From: Antedon mediterranea
Lineage: Eukaryota > Echinodermata > Crinoidea > Comatulida > Antedonidae
Direction of reading: 5' to 3'
Assembly (NCBI RefSeq): GCF_964355755.1
Contig: NC_092679.1
Span: 15,800,932 to 15,864,931, forward strand
Length of the DNA stretch: 64,000 nucleotides
The notes beneath the pieces are model-generated. The model searched no databases, had not been told where the DNA came from, and worked only from the letters and a program-made list of their open reading frames with translations. Position numbers and translations under genes: made by a program. Below, piece after piece: positions 36,201 through 47,800 of this stretch (its first letter is position 1; every line of letters starts with the position of its first letter).

Positions 36201-38615
36201 CGGTTGCGGGTCAAATGACAACAAGTCAGTTGGCTGTTTCTTTGGAGGCGGTGGATCAAGAGACAGTAGATCCACGATTGGTTCAGCGGTACCAAATGAT
36301 AGCAGATCATTTGGCCTTGAGTTTGATTTTTCAACCTTAAAAGATATTATTACAAAGTTTAAAAATTTTAAATATATACGATATAAATAAAATTCAAATT
36401 GCATGCTTTATGTTCAAATATCATCTCCAGGAACTTCCCATCCCTATAAACAACTTGATTGATTTAAACCCTAAAACTGATCGCTTAAAGACATTAAGAA
36501 ACGCAAATAAGATATATATTCCACACAGTAGACTAGAAATTAATAAAAGATCAATTTTTATTGAAGGACCAACATACTGGAATAAACTCCAGTCTACCCT
36601 AGAACAAAATCACATGACCTCACTCCCTATGCTAAAGTACAATATTAAAAAGATGATATTTGAAACATATTGCTAGCTACTATTGCTACTGCAAAATTGG
36701 GGTTGTAAACATTTAGCTTAATATCACTTTTTTGTGTTTGTGTTTTTTTTTTCTTTTTCTGTCTCAAAATGTCATTTTTTGTTAATGTAATGCGTTCGTA
36801 TAATATGTTTTATGTTTATGCTTAGGACTACAAAGACAAGCCACTTTGGCTTCTGTGTATCTTAACCCATAAACTTTGTAAAATATTGAATATTGAATAA
36901 ATGTTGTTGTATTCCTATAAAAATATAAGACACATTTTAATCTTCAAGACAAAATTAGAGAGAACATTGTGTGTAATGTAATTCTCCAAGAAAGAATGTA
37001 TAAAACTAGAAGATATTAAAAGACTTTTGGATTTTATAATCATTAATATTACCTTATTTTTGTATGTTTTTATTTCATTCTTTAGCCTTTCATTTTCTGT
37101 TTCCATGCTCACAAGTCGTTTGCGTATACTCTTTTCATCATCTTCTGAACAACTCTCTGAAAAAATACAGTTTCACTCTTTAATTGTGTTTATTCCATTA
37201 CTTTTAATTATTCACCTATTATTTGTGGATTACTTTTACTCTTGTTCAGTTTTTAACAATCAGCAGACTGCCCCAACAGGCTTAAAATAAAAATGTGATT
37301 GAAAGAGAAAACCGATTGAATTACAACAAACTAAAAAGGTATGTTTTTAAATGGGTTGTAAAAAACTTTGATTCAAGATGATCGGAAAGACTTTTCCACA
37401 GTTTATAAGCTGTCTCTGGCGACTAGGTGGACAAAAAGTACAGATGTACTATTTTACAGGCTGAAGTTCTTCAGTATTTCAAGAAGTCAAAGAACATCTT
37501 TTATTCTAGTGAGAAAGCTTGTGTATTCAATGCACAGTAAAACCTGATAAACAAATGTTTCTTGTTTGATAGTTTGTCCAACAATAGTTAATATTTAATT
37601 TTGCTGATATTTAAAAAATTGCTGACATCAAAGTAACAAACCTCTAGAAGAAGTACTATAGGACCTTGTACCACCAAGTCTGTCAACTTCATTCTGTAAC
37701 TTCTTCAGTTGACCTTCAAGAGACCTGTTCTTCTCGGAGTAATTAGTTATCTGGTGTTTTTGCTGTGTGCAATTTTCTTGCAGACGGCTATAATCCGATT
37801 GCATACGTTCCAGTTTTGATAAGACATCCAGGTGATCTGCCTGAGCTCTCTCAAGTTCACCTTTGATTTGACCTTGAATATAAAAAAAAATTAATTTAAG
37901 TAGAATAAGTCCGTTATCTTTGAAACGAGCCAATGGCATGTGGACAAGTCAATCTACAGCTACTAGGCCAATTACTTGTGAAAATGGGCAACTAAAATCC
38001 ACCTGGACACACCTAATTTTCACAATACAGAGTAGAACTCAGGGTGTCCTCAGCATTGCAGTCAAGTTAGTCATGGTATTAAAACATATTTTTCCCCTTA
38101 ATACTGTAGGGTGTCCCAAGAGGGGTTCTACTTTATTGAAAAAAATTCAGAAATCATATGAAAAAATACTCATACTGGATGTGAATATTATAATTTGCAT
38201 GAAAAAATATCAATGAAAATGTTGTTCAAAATGATTGTGATTAAAAGAAAAACATTTTACCCGTTTTGTGAGTTTCCGAGGTGAGTGAAGATTTCGAATG
38301 CGATAACTGCCCTTCAATGCAGGCAATTCGTGTCTCTTTTGAATGCAATTCGTGTTGCAGCTTCTCGCGCTTGTTCTCAAGATCACGGCATTGCTCGAGA
38401 AGACTCTGATTTTCACGAGCAAGATTAGTGCTGGTTGACTTTTCTTCTTCAGTCTTCCTCACCTGCTTCTTGTACGCCCCATCTAATGAATCTAACTGGA
38501 AGAGCTTTTGTTTATGCTCTTTTTTTAACCTGTCTAAGTTGGATTCAAGCTCCTGTACCTTTTTAAGTGCCTTGTGGGAAAGGCCATCTTTCCATTCATC
38601 ATCTACCCAACTCAT
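24077..38615 (-). CDS. CENPF: Centromere protein F-like coiled-coil protein, complete 13-exon gene
   Basis: Exons in order of transcription: 38261-38615, 37642-37872, 37053-37156, 36056-36335, 35610-35812, 33035-34557, 32720-32847, 26929-32558, 26491-26739, 26118-26294, 25773-25943, 24588-25466, 24077-24253. Every junction is GT-AG, reading phase agrees throughout, and the CDS is 10107 nt (3368 residues). Vertebrate CENP-F is slightly shorter. The N-terminus follows the CENP-F pattern MSW..EWK.GL...AL.K.QELE...D.LKKE with FQLDSL. Exon 6 has the CQR.NAE....L..K.KEKEK block. Most of the rest is coiled coil. The tail is basic (TRSRR, NKRKK, RRSR) with a likely nuclear signal. The protein ends CKIQ, a CAAX farnesylation box as in vertebrate CENP-F. 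Known CENP-F acts at the nuclear matrix, nuclear envelope and kinetochore in G2/M and binds microtubules and dynein regulators. Confidence 0.93.
26929..32558 (-). CDS. CENPF: CENP-F giant coiled-coil exon 8 (5630 bp) with internal repeat
   Basis: Encodes about residues 942-2818 as almost unbroken coiled coil, rich in E, K, L and Q with heptad spacing. Two diverged copies of a segment lie about 437 residues apart. One contains DLSDKLHTACQKIEDLQQE...ALTDKEILQSK (about residues 2133-2305, DNA 28985-28470). The other contains ELREKLSVACKRIEELQQE...ALTDKEVIQSK (about 2571-2741, DNA 27672-27160). Vertebrate CENP-F also carries an internal repeat in its C-terminal half. Confidence 0.88.
34558..35609. 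repeat. CENP-F intron 5 with nested repeat composite
   Basis: A fragment matching the interior of array unit A (34933-35403 versus about 6753-7270), without either terminus, lies between two direct copies of a GATACCGGACCGACAGAC... tract (about 34780-34862 and 35428-35478). Both tracts are followed by CATAGTGAACTATA. The right one continues into GAGTCGCTTCCACGCGACTA. A related end occurs at 19206-19276. This looks like an element that picked up, or was split by, a piece of an A unit. Confidence 0.65.
36056..36335 (-). CDS. CENPF: CENP-F exon 4 with repeated DLL (clathrin-box-like) motifs
   Basis: Encodes residues 231-323. A proline-rich non-coiled stretch contains NDLLSFG, VDLLSLDPPPP, TDLLSFDPQP and VDLLGG. 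LLSLD and LLSFD fit the published clathrin-box pattern (L, hydrophobic, any, hydrophobic, acidic). The exon starts in phase 0 and ends in phase 1, and the frame is preserved through both neighbours, so it is a real coding exon. Binding to clathrin or an adaptor is inference only. Confidence 0.85.
36410..36910 (+). mobile_element. 3' end of a non-LTR retrotransposon (LINE)
   Basis: An 88-codon frame (36410-36676) reads like the extreme C-terminus of a LINE reverse transcriptase ORF. It has RNANKIYIPHSRLEINKRS, then EGPTYWNKLQ, then a short F/Y-rich tail. A 3' UTR follows and ends in ATTGAATATTGAATAAATGTTG. It lies in CENP-F intron 3, antisense to the gene, and is 5' truncated as LINE insertions usually are. 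Clade (CR1/L2-like or other) is not resolved. Confidence 0.65.
38029..38133. mobile_element. Small TIR element in CENP-F intron 1
   Basis: It is bounded by AGTAGAACTCAGGGTGTCC and the inverted partner GGGTGTCCCAAGAGGGGTTCTACT, about 100 bp apart. Related termini appear singly near 44262-44293 and 47180-47205. Confidence 0.5.
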
Positions 38616-38734
38616 CTTTCCAGTTATTTATTAGTGACAGTATCTTAAAAATAACAATAAAAAAAAGATGAATGATTGGCCTAGGCCATCATGTAAAATG
38701 CAAAAAATAATTGAAATTGTTCTGGTTCTTTCAA

Positions 38735-39970
38735 TATTGCACACCACCAGGCACTAATGCAGTTTCGTACCCACCCATTAAAATTACTCAAAATCTTCAT
38801 CCAACATACTCACAAGATGTCTACAACATCCAGCAAGCATAACATTGTAAAAAATCTATAATTTTTTATTTATAACTATTTTTTATCAATTAATAATTGA
38901 GAACCCTTCAGAAATACATCGCCAGATTAGCTTAGCGAAAATCATCGCTAGGCCTGCCGATAAAAGTATGGAGGCCTCACGGGACATTCTATTGATAGAG
39001 TAAACGGTTGCGCTATATAGAGGGCGTAGTTACTAATGTTTAAAGAACGCACTACCGGTAAATAATAATTTGCATTATAGTCCGACAAGAGTTTCGTATT
39101 TTTAATAAAAGAAATAATAATTATACAATTGTTGTATTAATCATTGTGGGTATCATCATCATGTTATATTTTTAATTTGCTCTTTCATTTTATTAGTAGA
39201 AACAGGAAAGAAGATAAATAAGGGACTGCTGACTTTGGAAGATATAAGTATTTACTTACAGACTAAGTTTCCTCTGTTTTAGTTTATTTTACACTATGGT
39301 TTATAGGTCAAATAAATAAATGAAATAAAAATTACAGTACTTCGTTCAGTCCTGAGCTACATTAATGTTATAACACAATAAACAATAAACTTATGACAAG
39401 TTAATCGTTTTAATAATGTTATCACTGTAACTAGAAACGAATGTTCCCAGTTTATTTGTATAGCATATTATTATTATACACAGTATGATAAATTAACATT
39501 TTTTATTCACCTATGAAAGATCTCTTCAAATACATGGAAATAAGAAATGCAACAAAAACAGAAAGATATAATTTATTGAAATAATAAAAACGTAATGAAG
39601 CATTTTACATTCAATTACTAATTTACTTCTGCTGACACTGAATACACTATTTCATTTTAGGCTTAAATGACAATAACAGCGTCCTCTATAGATCGCCAAA
39701 ATTATTGATGTCCTGTGAGGCCTCCGTACTTTTATCGGCAGGCCTAGCGATGATTTTAGCAAAGCTAAGCTGGCAATGGATTTCTGAAGGGTGCTCAATT
39801 TTTAATTGATTAAAAATAGTTTAAAATAAAAAATTATCAATTTTTTTCAATTTTGTGCTTGCAGAATGTTGTAAACAATTCGTGAGTAGGTTGAATGAAT
39901 TGAATCAATTTTGAGTAATTTTAAGGGGTGGGTACAAAACTGCATTAGTGCCCACCACCACACCATCCCG
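38735..39970. mobile_element. Foldback element with about 300-bp inverted arms
   Basis: The left arm (about 38750-39040) and right arm (about 39665-39965) are inverted copies. They share GCACTAATGCAGTTT, GTACCCACCC, a GATGTATTTCTGAAGGG-like block, TAGCGATGATTTT and GGCCTGCCGATAAAAGTA-type sequence. The 600-bp loop is unrelated AT-rich DNA, including a block at 39280-39340 resembling the SLC44 3' flank tail. It lies in the likely 5' UTR intron of the CENP-F-like gene. No transposase is seen. Confidence 0.7.
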
Positions 39971-40492
39971 CATCCATGCCTTACTTACAATATTAAAAAG
40001 AAATGTTCAATTTAAATTAGGCCTAGCCTAGCTAGCTCCTGGCCTGGGCCTACCTACGTTCAAATTCAGATCTTTTGCCAATTTCATTTGGTGAACTTTT
40101 AAAATACGCCCTAGCCTAGCTAAGGCTATGATATGCTTATTAAATTCAGCATCCACGGTGGGTTGGCCTATGCTAGACAATCATAGTTGACTAAGCCTAG
40201 ATTTAAATCAAGTTAGGCCTACCACCGGTTGGGGCAAGCCTGAGCTGGCCTCTAGCCTAGCCTAGCTAGTCGGGTAGCCTTCCCCTCTCCTCACTCAGCA
40301 GTAGCAGCTCGGCCTCTCTCTCTTTCTTTAGTTTTAGCCTAAATTAATGGTGTAGGCCTACTAAGATTTTGCAAACGGTTACCTTACAAAATAAAATATA
40401 AGATACTTACTACTATTACTATACTAAAAGGTTACAAATGTCTAGCCTAAGGCTAGAGTTTGTTATCTGTTTTCATACAATTTGAAACCTAC

Positions 40493-40595
40493 TTTCGTCG
40501 CGTCCGTTAGAGTGTGGTGGTAGATGAGATGAACTTTAAAATTGCCGCAACGGCCAGTCAGTGACGTGTAGTGAGAACACATTTGATTGGTCGAG
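40493..40595 (-). promoter_or_regulatory. Candidate CENP-F promoter and non-coding first exon
   Basis: On the minus strand a CCAAT box (40586-40590) precedes GCGG-CAAT-TTTAAA (40548-40535). That spacing matches CDE/CHR cell-cycle elements, with TTTAAA a variant of TTTGAA. Just downstream, GACGCGACGAAA|GTAGGT gives a donor at 40493/40492. A TTTTTAAG acceptor at 38645 would put a 5' UTR intron before the start codon at 38615. CpG words cluster here. Inference from sequence only. Confidence 0.45.
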
Positions 40596-40849
40596 GTGTA
40601 TTGAAGCGTGGTGGTAGAAAAGCCATCAAGTGGAACAGCCAGAAATCAATAAAAACGGTGTATTAAATATCTTCATTACGTAATCAGTTATTTGACGTTC
40701 AATTTAATTCATAAACCCATTCTGTTAATATACAACTTTACGATGAGTTTTATTATATGTACATTCAAATATTTTAATTGTTTCTATTATATACTATATT
40801 GTCAAATAAATAACTATGTAACTCAAAAGTAAAATTTCATTGAATCTAA

Positions 40850-41480
40850 GAATGGATTAACTCAAGGGAGGAGCTTTAAAACTATTAAATGAAGCTTTAA
40901 AACTATCAAATGATCAACGGTTATCTGGTCTCTCCAGGAGTTAAGTGGTCTGGGCAGACAAGAAAGAATAAAAACTCTCCATTGTGTGGGTCAGGGCTAA
41001 CCTGCAGCGTTAACTGCCCAAGGGTGTTCAGCTACCAGGTTTATCAAATCTTGCATAAATCTGGACATTATCTGATTAAAATTCCCACCAAATAACACCA
41101 TACCCACAGAGAAGAGAATGACGAAGGAGAAGAAGATGTGGACTGGATATTTATTATCTCCAATATAGCCCTCTATCAACGAACAGAATATTAGCTTGCA
41201 GGAATGTTACGAAAACCAGCAACATAAATTTAAACAGGATCTCACACGTGATAAGATCAAACGAGCCTGTAAAAATCCTCACTCTCCATTCTACCAAGCA
41301 AAAGAGACGAGGTAGGAAAATAAAATCCATCCTGCAACGTGTAATAGACAGAAGTGGAGTTGACAGATTGCAGTTCAACAGAGATGGGTTTATCTACAAA
41401 ACATAACCAGCCTGCTAATGGCAATGATTCGCTGTTGGTCTGGAATGAAATAAAGAAAAAATATATATACGATAGTGGGA
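40850..41480 (+). mobile_element. Unclassified retroelement-like 3' end
   Basis: An open frame at about 41181-41406 ends QFNRDGFIYKT-stop. A short 3' UTR follows (CTGCTAATGGCAATGATTCGC) and then GAAATAAAG and A-rich sequence. The same 3' block occurs at 18686-18740 before AAATAAA repeats. Shared 3' ends plus A-rich tails suggest a dispersed retroelement. I could not place the protein fragment in a family. Confidence 0.35.
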
Positions 41481-43390
41481 TGCAGGAATGATATTGTTTT
41501 GAACATCAACATGCAGTGTCCGTAAGCGCTAACTGTATACAGTCAATAGCCACCATTTGTGATCTAGTACCACTGTTACCAGAACCAGTAATCATCAATA
41601 TTTTATGTGATCTAGTACCATGGTTACAAGGACCAGAACCAGTACCAGTAATGATCAATATGTTATTGTTTCAAACTCACTCATAAAAAATAATAGGCTT
41701 TGATTAAAAACTTGCTTAATGTTTATGGTTTTTTAATATCTCATATAAAATTAACTTTCATTCGAACAAATAATAGTCTGAATACAAGTTAAACAAAGTG
41801 AATAATACAAATACTATATTATAATATAAACAATGTATCCCTTTATGTAAACAACAAAATAACACAATCGCTATAAATAACAACTTAAAACCTCCTTGAC
41901 AAAGATGGAATATACTTAAAATCAATTATATATGGAGGTGTACCTAAATTCCCAACCTTTTAATTCCAAGGTGTTTTTAAAATAAAAAATCAAATAATAA
42001 AAATTGTAAATAAAATAATTTATTCAGCAGTTTTTGTTAAAATATGATTAACGCTCACAATATTTAGATTTAAATTTACAGCCTATATTTAACCTAACTT
42101 TGTTTAAAAAAAATGTTTTTCTTCGAATACATTAAAGAAACCTGGAAAACTGGGAACATTTCTTAAAATGTATCTGTACATATTTACAAGTTTATATAAA
42201 ATATAGCACAATAAGTAAACACTTCAGTGTTCCGCATCTCATCTCTTTTTATCTTTCCAACAACTATTTTTTAAATTTAATTTTTATTTATAAAACGACA
42301 GTACTTCAAAATCAAACGTGAACAAAGATTTGATTTATGAAAAAAAATGTAAACAAAACTAAGATAACTGTTTACTATATTGCAGACAGACAACTTACAT
42401 ATCATAGCTTTGTACAATTTATATTTAACACATTTAACTAAAAAATATACATTAACAGCATTCAATAGGTAAGTCTCTACGTTTCAAACATAGTTTACTT
42501 TTTAAATTAATTTAATTAAATAACTATTAGTCCATAATAATTAATTTAAATATTTTTTAAATTCTTAATGTATTAAAGTTAGAACTATGGGCTTCTTCTC
42601 AACTAAAGGTTTTTTTTATATTAATTTAATGACATTCAACAAGCATAGATATATTTAATAGAAAACATCTATGATGACAACAATTTATATTAGATAACTT
42701 TAAACAATACCAAGCATTGTATATATAGATTCAAAAATTTTGGAAGATATTGGAGATGTTAAAATAGGATGAGGTTGTAACAAACAGGGAAGATGGTATA
42801 TAAGCTCATCCCCAGAGGTGGGGTGATAACCTTAGCCCCAGGGGTGGGGTGATAACCTCAACCCTAGGGGCAGGGTGGAATTAAGGCAACTTAGTCATAC
42901 CCTTATGGGTGGATGAAGGCAGTATGGAATTAACAGACATATACCATAATATTGTACTACCATCTAATCAAAATCAATTACACAACCAGAATCTACTTTA
43001 TAATCTATTTAAAAAAATCATAAAATGTTATCACAATCTACAACAAAAATATTTTATACAGTACTTATTATGTACATAACATAAGAATACATGTATTTTT
43101 TATTGAGGATTTCAATTTAATTTACTTCTGCTATGAACTAGTATTATTCAGACATTTTCTTTTTCTAAATATTGTTGGGTGTTTAATCACATCTTTAAAA
43201 TGGCAAACAATTAGTTTGTTGCATATAATGGAAATATAACATTGTTCATGTGAAAAACAATGTACGTCATTGTTTTAGGTAGTATAAAAGGTATGAAAAT
43301 GACAATTGCACACACAGTACACAATGGAAAAGTTATCATTATAAGATTTGGTATTGCTACTGCAGTATGGAGACCATGGAGAAATAAGTA

Positions 43391-43617
43391 CAGTCAACTC
43401 TCCAAATATCAGAAACCCTTGGGCTTAGACACCCTTGGGCCTTAGACACCTTTGGGCTTGGAAACTCTTCGGCTGAACTAATAAGATTTGGGTTTCTAGA
43501 AAGCATGTTTTTAATATGAAAACAAATTTGGGAACCTTCTGGAGAGAACATTGAAGAAAAATTTGATTGTGGGGGAGTTTCCGATATTCAGAAAATCCAG
43601 CATTGGGAGAGTTGATG
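43391..43617. mobile_element. pogo/Tigger-style MITE
   Basis: The ends are CAGTCAACTCTCCAAATATC and the inverse of GATATTCAGAAAATCCAGCA...GGGAGAGTTGATGG. The CAGTCAACTCTC terminus is of the type seen in pogo/Tigger elements. About 227 bp, no coding capacity. Confidence 0.55.
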
Positions 43618-44335
43618 GTTTTCTCCAATTCAATATACTACATTTCTAAAGTAACATCCAGATGAAGACAATTCATGGTAAGGATTTAAACATGCAGAAA
43701 ATAGTTCATCTTTATAAAAACATTAGGATATTAGGAAGACAGGCATAGTCATTATTTGCATTCAAAATAAAATTGAAACCTGATTAAGTTGACATTTTGT
43801 GCAAAGTTAAAATATTCTCATCAAACAAAAAGCCTCAAAAAGTAATTCTTGGTTTCAAATGATTACACATTATGTTATGTTATAAGATGAAGGTTTTTAT
43901 TTAAGTTATTTAAATATATATTAATAAATCACTATGACAATTAAAAATATCTATTGATGATTTGATTTAATTTAAAGTTTTCCATTCTAATCAATTAAGT
44001 AACTTTGAAAAATAGTATGGAAACTTTATTTATTTTGCATTATCTATTTTACTGCCAAACTTTACAACATGATATTCTAATTGAAGTAAACTGGATGTAT
44101 TCGTGTGTAGTGTAACTTGTTGTGGATGCTACAAACACTTTTGATTGATAACAACATCGTGGGTATTACAGAAGAACATCTATTAAAGGGACAGCTTCAG
44201 GAGCAAACAAATCGGGATGTACTCCGATTGGGGATTGGCAGAACTGACAGAAATGTACCCTTAATATGAGTGTCCCATATAAGGGGTTCTACTATGTTCC
44301 AGAACCTAATTTGACAGGAAGTAGGTTCTGGAGTA

Positions 44336-44446
44336 AAGCTCTGTCTACAAAAAAAAAGTGTGATGTGCCCAAATATGGTAGTGATATGATATCATCATGT
44401 CCATATATGGGCACATCACATAAAGTTTGGTGATGTGGACAAAGCT
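44336..44446. mobile_element. TTAA-flanked MITE, copy 2
   Basis: Starts AAGCTCTGTCTAC and ends GTGGACAAAGCT followed by TTAA. The interior has the shared GTGATGTGCCCAAATATGG / CCATATATGGGCACATCAC palindrome. Confidence 0.7.
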
Positions 44447-44668
44447 TTAAACACCTTTCTCAGTATGTGATATACACTGAATCTTTTTTTTTTTCCTACA
44501 AATATCATTTTACAATCTGAACTATGTAAAATATGCTTATAGTATTGGTAAACCATTTTGATAGCTTTTTTCCATATCACTTTAAACCTTTCCATTTTGA
44601 AAATTATTCTGTTAATTTGTCAATAAATCTGAATAATGGTTCTTGAAAATATCACATTGTCATTGTAT

Positions 44669-44812
44669 TTATTGTCGATCGATCGAGTTGAAGAACCACT
44701 CAGTAAATTTTCTCAGCTGCGTTGAAGCGGTTTGAGATTCTTCTTGCAGTCGCATGTTGTCTTGACGTAGCTTTTCAATCTGATCTTCTAAACTCTGCTT
44801 CTCACTACGTTC
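44669..44812 (-). CDS. SIPA1L-like terminal coding exon (leucine zipper)
   Basis: The acceptor ATTTTTACAG opens ERSEKQSLEDQ in phase 0. Leucines and hydrophobics follow heptad spacing to QLRKFTEWFF, and the exon ends SIDRQ then TAA. 47 residues. An AATAAA overlaps the stop codon, but the real poly(A) site is probably further on. Confidence 0.75.
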   Translation of the reverse strand, partial: ERSEKQSLEDQIEKLRQDNMRLQEESQTASTQLRKFTEWFFNSIDRQ

Positions 44813-47800
44813 CTGTAAAAATGGCAAAAATAAATGATATAAATACAATGATAATCTCAACTAGATGAAGAATGGTTTATCTAGTGATGACTATGGTTCT
44901 AAGATATGAATGCTTTGACTTGATAGGATTTTTGTTTGTTTATTATAATAGAAATATACAATGTTTTAATTTGTGATCTTCTCGGATAAGGACTTAAAAC
45001 TGGAGTTCCAGTGTACAATCTGGCCTGTATTGGCGTAACAGCTATGAGCACTCAGTGGTAAACCCAGGGGCCCTTTAGAGCATGAGCAATGCAACGACCC
45101 AGTGTTGGAGTGAATGCTAAACCAGGGTCTTTTCCTCTTGCGTTATGTGTACACTTTAAAGAAAACAGTATGTTTCAGAGGAGAAGGGGGTAACCCTGGT
45201 ATATATTTTCCATAGCATCCCTTGTCGTTTGTTGTAGGCACTACACTGTGAGTGTCCATAGAGGACCTAATCTGAATTTTCTCAATTGAAGATTGATATT
45301 AATAAAGTACAATTACATTGAGATGAATAATATTATTGTACATATATTCTTCTACTTCATTAATAATTTCGTTTTTGCTATATAAGGATTTTTATAAATT
45401 CTTACCCGTGATAATTCATGAGCCAATTTCTTTATTTGTCCTTTGTCGTGTGGTGTGTTCAAATCCCTAAAGAAAAAAAATACAATATGAAAAACGCTTC
45501 AAATGCTTAATTAGGATAAATTGAATACAACAACACGTATACCTGTTTGACATGGTGATTTTAAATGACCCACTGTATGTGCCTTTGTAAACAGTGGAGA
45601 ATAACTACTATTGCAATTTAATAACAAACAGTAGCACCCTCTATTGTTTGTAATGTATAATTACCCCGTGAACATATTTCACAATACAGCATTGTTAATA
45701 AAATTAAAAAGTCAAGAAAAATCAAAATCAAATACAATATTAGCAAGGAGCAGATCCAGCATTATAGATTATAATTTCATAAATAATAAAAACGATCCGT
45801 CGGGTGGCAGAAAAATATGTATCATTATTATTAAATGCTGTTTAAATTTTAAGTGGGGCTAAAGCACCTGTTTAGCCCACGCCTAAATCAGTGCCTGTTC
45901 ATTAGATTTGAACTCAGGACGTTATAACATGAGCGCAGAAAGAATATGTATGCCATCATATGACCTGACGAAAATATGTTTATAGTACTGAATTGCTTCT
46001 ATTTTGTGTCAATGTATATAGTGTATTTGTATCTAGGTGGCATCCACTTGATGTGAGTGACCTATAACATGTAATAAATGAGTTGAAACATTCAAACTAA
46101 TGTACTCATCATAGCAACAGATGTAATATCTGTTTAGTTCCACATTGATAATTAGTTACTAAATTGCCTTAAAATATGTGACCTTCTAAGTAATGTATTT
46201 TGATTATTCATATGGCAAGCACTCAAAATATGAGAGAGCATTACTCTAAAATTCACAAAAAAAAAAAAGGCCACACCCTACTTATATTAGTGTCTCATCA
46301 AGAGGAACATTTTTTTTTAATATTTGCGATGACCTAAGACATATGCACTAGTTACGTCATGTTAATTCATTGTGCATGTGCGGGTACATTGAGATGTGCT
46401 TTTTCGATTCAATTTTGAGTTTTGCCGTATTCAGATTTAGACTATACTAGAAGTTTTTAATAAAAAGAAATGCTTTTAAAAACTTATGGACACAACTATT
46501 TGGCAGGGAAAAATACTAAAACAAAAATATGAAAAAAAAAACCGATTTGACTATAGTAAATAAAGCGTTCTGGGATTAGTGCTTTAACAATACAGTGTTT
46601 TACATATAAGTACACTTGAGAATTATTATTAAATTATATTCTGTGGCTAAGAATAGACATTAGTTTCCTTTAGAACTCCGTATACTTGTCAGTGAATAAG
46701 GTTGTCACAGAAACGGGATTGATCAACGACGATATATTCCATTTAACTCATGTTTTCTTAACTTCTTATCTGTATTTCAGCAAAAACTTAGATTAAGACA
46801 ATCTGTTGCCCGCTAACTGTCATCTATGATGTTCAGAATAATTTTTTTTCTTTATTTCTAAGAACAGAGACAAGCTTTTTAAAGCTTTGCTGTTAGTCTG
46901 AATATGAGGTGTACTAAAAGTGCATATTCACACAATCAATCAATAATAAACAAATAAATTCTAAAAATAGGGAATTAACAATGTTTTATTTAAATTATTT
47001 CACACACATAAAAAAAGTTTTGACTTAAATCCATCACTAACATAAAAATACAGTTAGAGCTCCTCCTTTGTGACACCGGTATTGAAGGGACACAAAAGGA
47101 AATATGTTTTAACACTAGAGCCAACACCTAGTCAGGGAACATCTTTATTTAATAGAAACTTTCTTTGGTTCCAAAAATGCCCTCTTAATACGAGTTCTAC
47201 TGTATAAACATTCCCTGTCACTGAACCAAAATTTAAATGTAGTATGTTATTGTATAAATTATGCATCGATTTGATTCTTAAAATCTTTTGATAAGACTAA
47301 ATCTCCATAACGCCATATCAAATCCGAGTAATTGTCTGATAACGCGGGGATAGAAAAAGAAAGGCTTGAAATGTTCAACTTGCCGATCTAGGGCAGGCCA
47401 AATTGGAGTATGCTGCAACCCTGGATGTTATACGGTGAATAACAATCCCATGATACACCTGTTGTACAACTCCTTCCATGAAACCCTGCTGAATGTTGGC
47501 AAAAGTCCTAACCATTGTATCACTGTGGTGTTAATGTCTTTCCAAGACTGGCTAAGTAATATAATTAGTAATAATAATAATAATTTATTTGGAGATTACA
47601 CTTTTACAACAGTGGCACTAAATAGTATTCAATTAATCAAAAGATCACTTTTTGGTGAAGATTACAGACTTCAAGGTTAAATTAATTAGCTGATAATTTA
47701 GCAATTAGTCTATTGCTATCAGCAGAAAACTCAGCTTTTATTTAGATATTGACAGATTGTTATATCTTTTCAGCAGACAACCTGGTATAAACATAATTTT

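Larger units (their letters stand above)
41481..44668. other. Intergenic / 3' region of the SIPA1L-like gene
   Basis: AT-rich. It contains a short imperfect repeat with CCCCAGGGGTGGGGTGATAA words (42800-42875), two MITEs (43391-43617 and 44336-44446) and a remnant with GGTGTCCC-like ends (44260-44295). Part of it is probably 3' UTR of the gene ending at 44669. No other coding signal. Confidence 0.5.

Noticed and set aside
41154-41378. Minus-strand frame of 74 codons near the retroelement remnant
   Set aside because: It is antisense to the better plus-strand frame that ends just before the shared 3' block.
47366-47680. 104-codon frame with several cysteines near its start
   Set aside because: The cysteine spacing does not match any zinc-binding pattern I know, and the second half is AT-rich noise.
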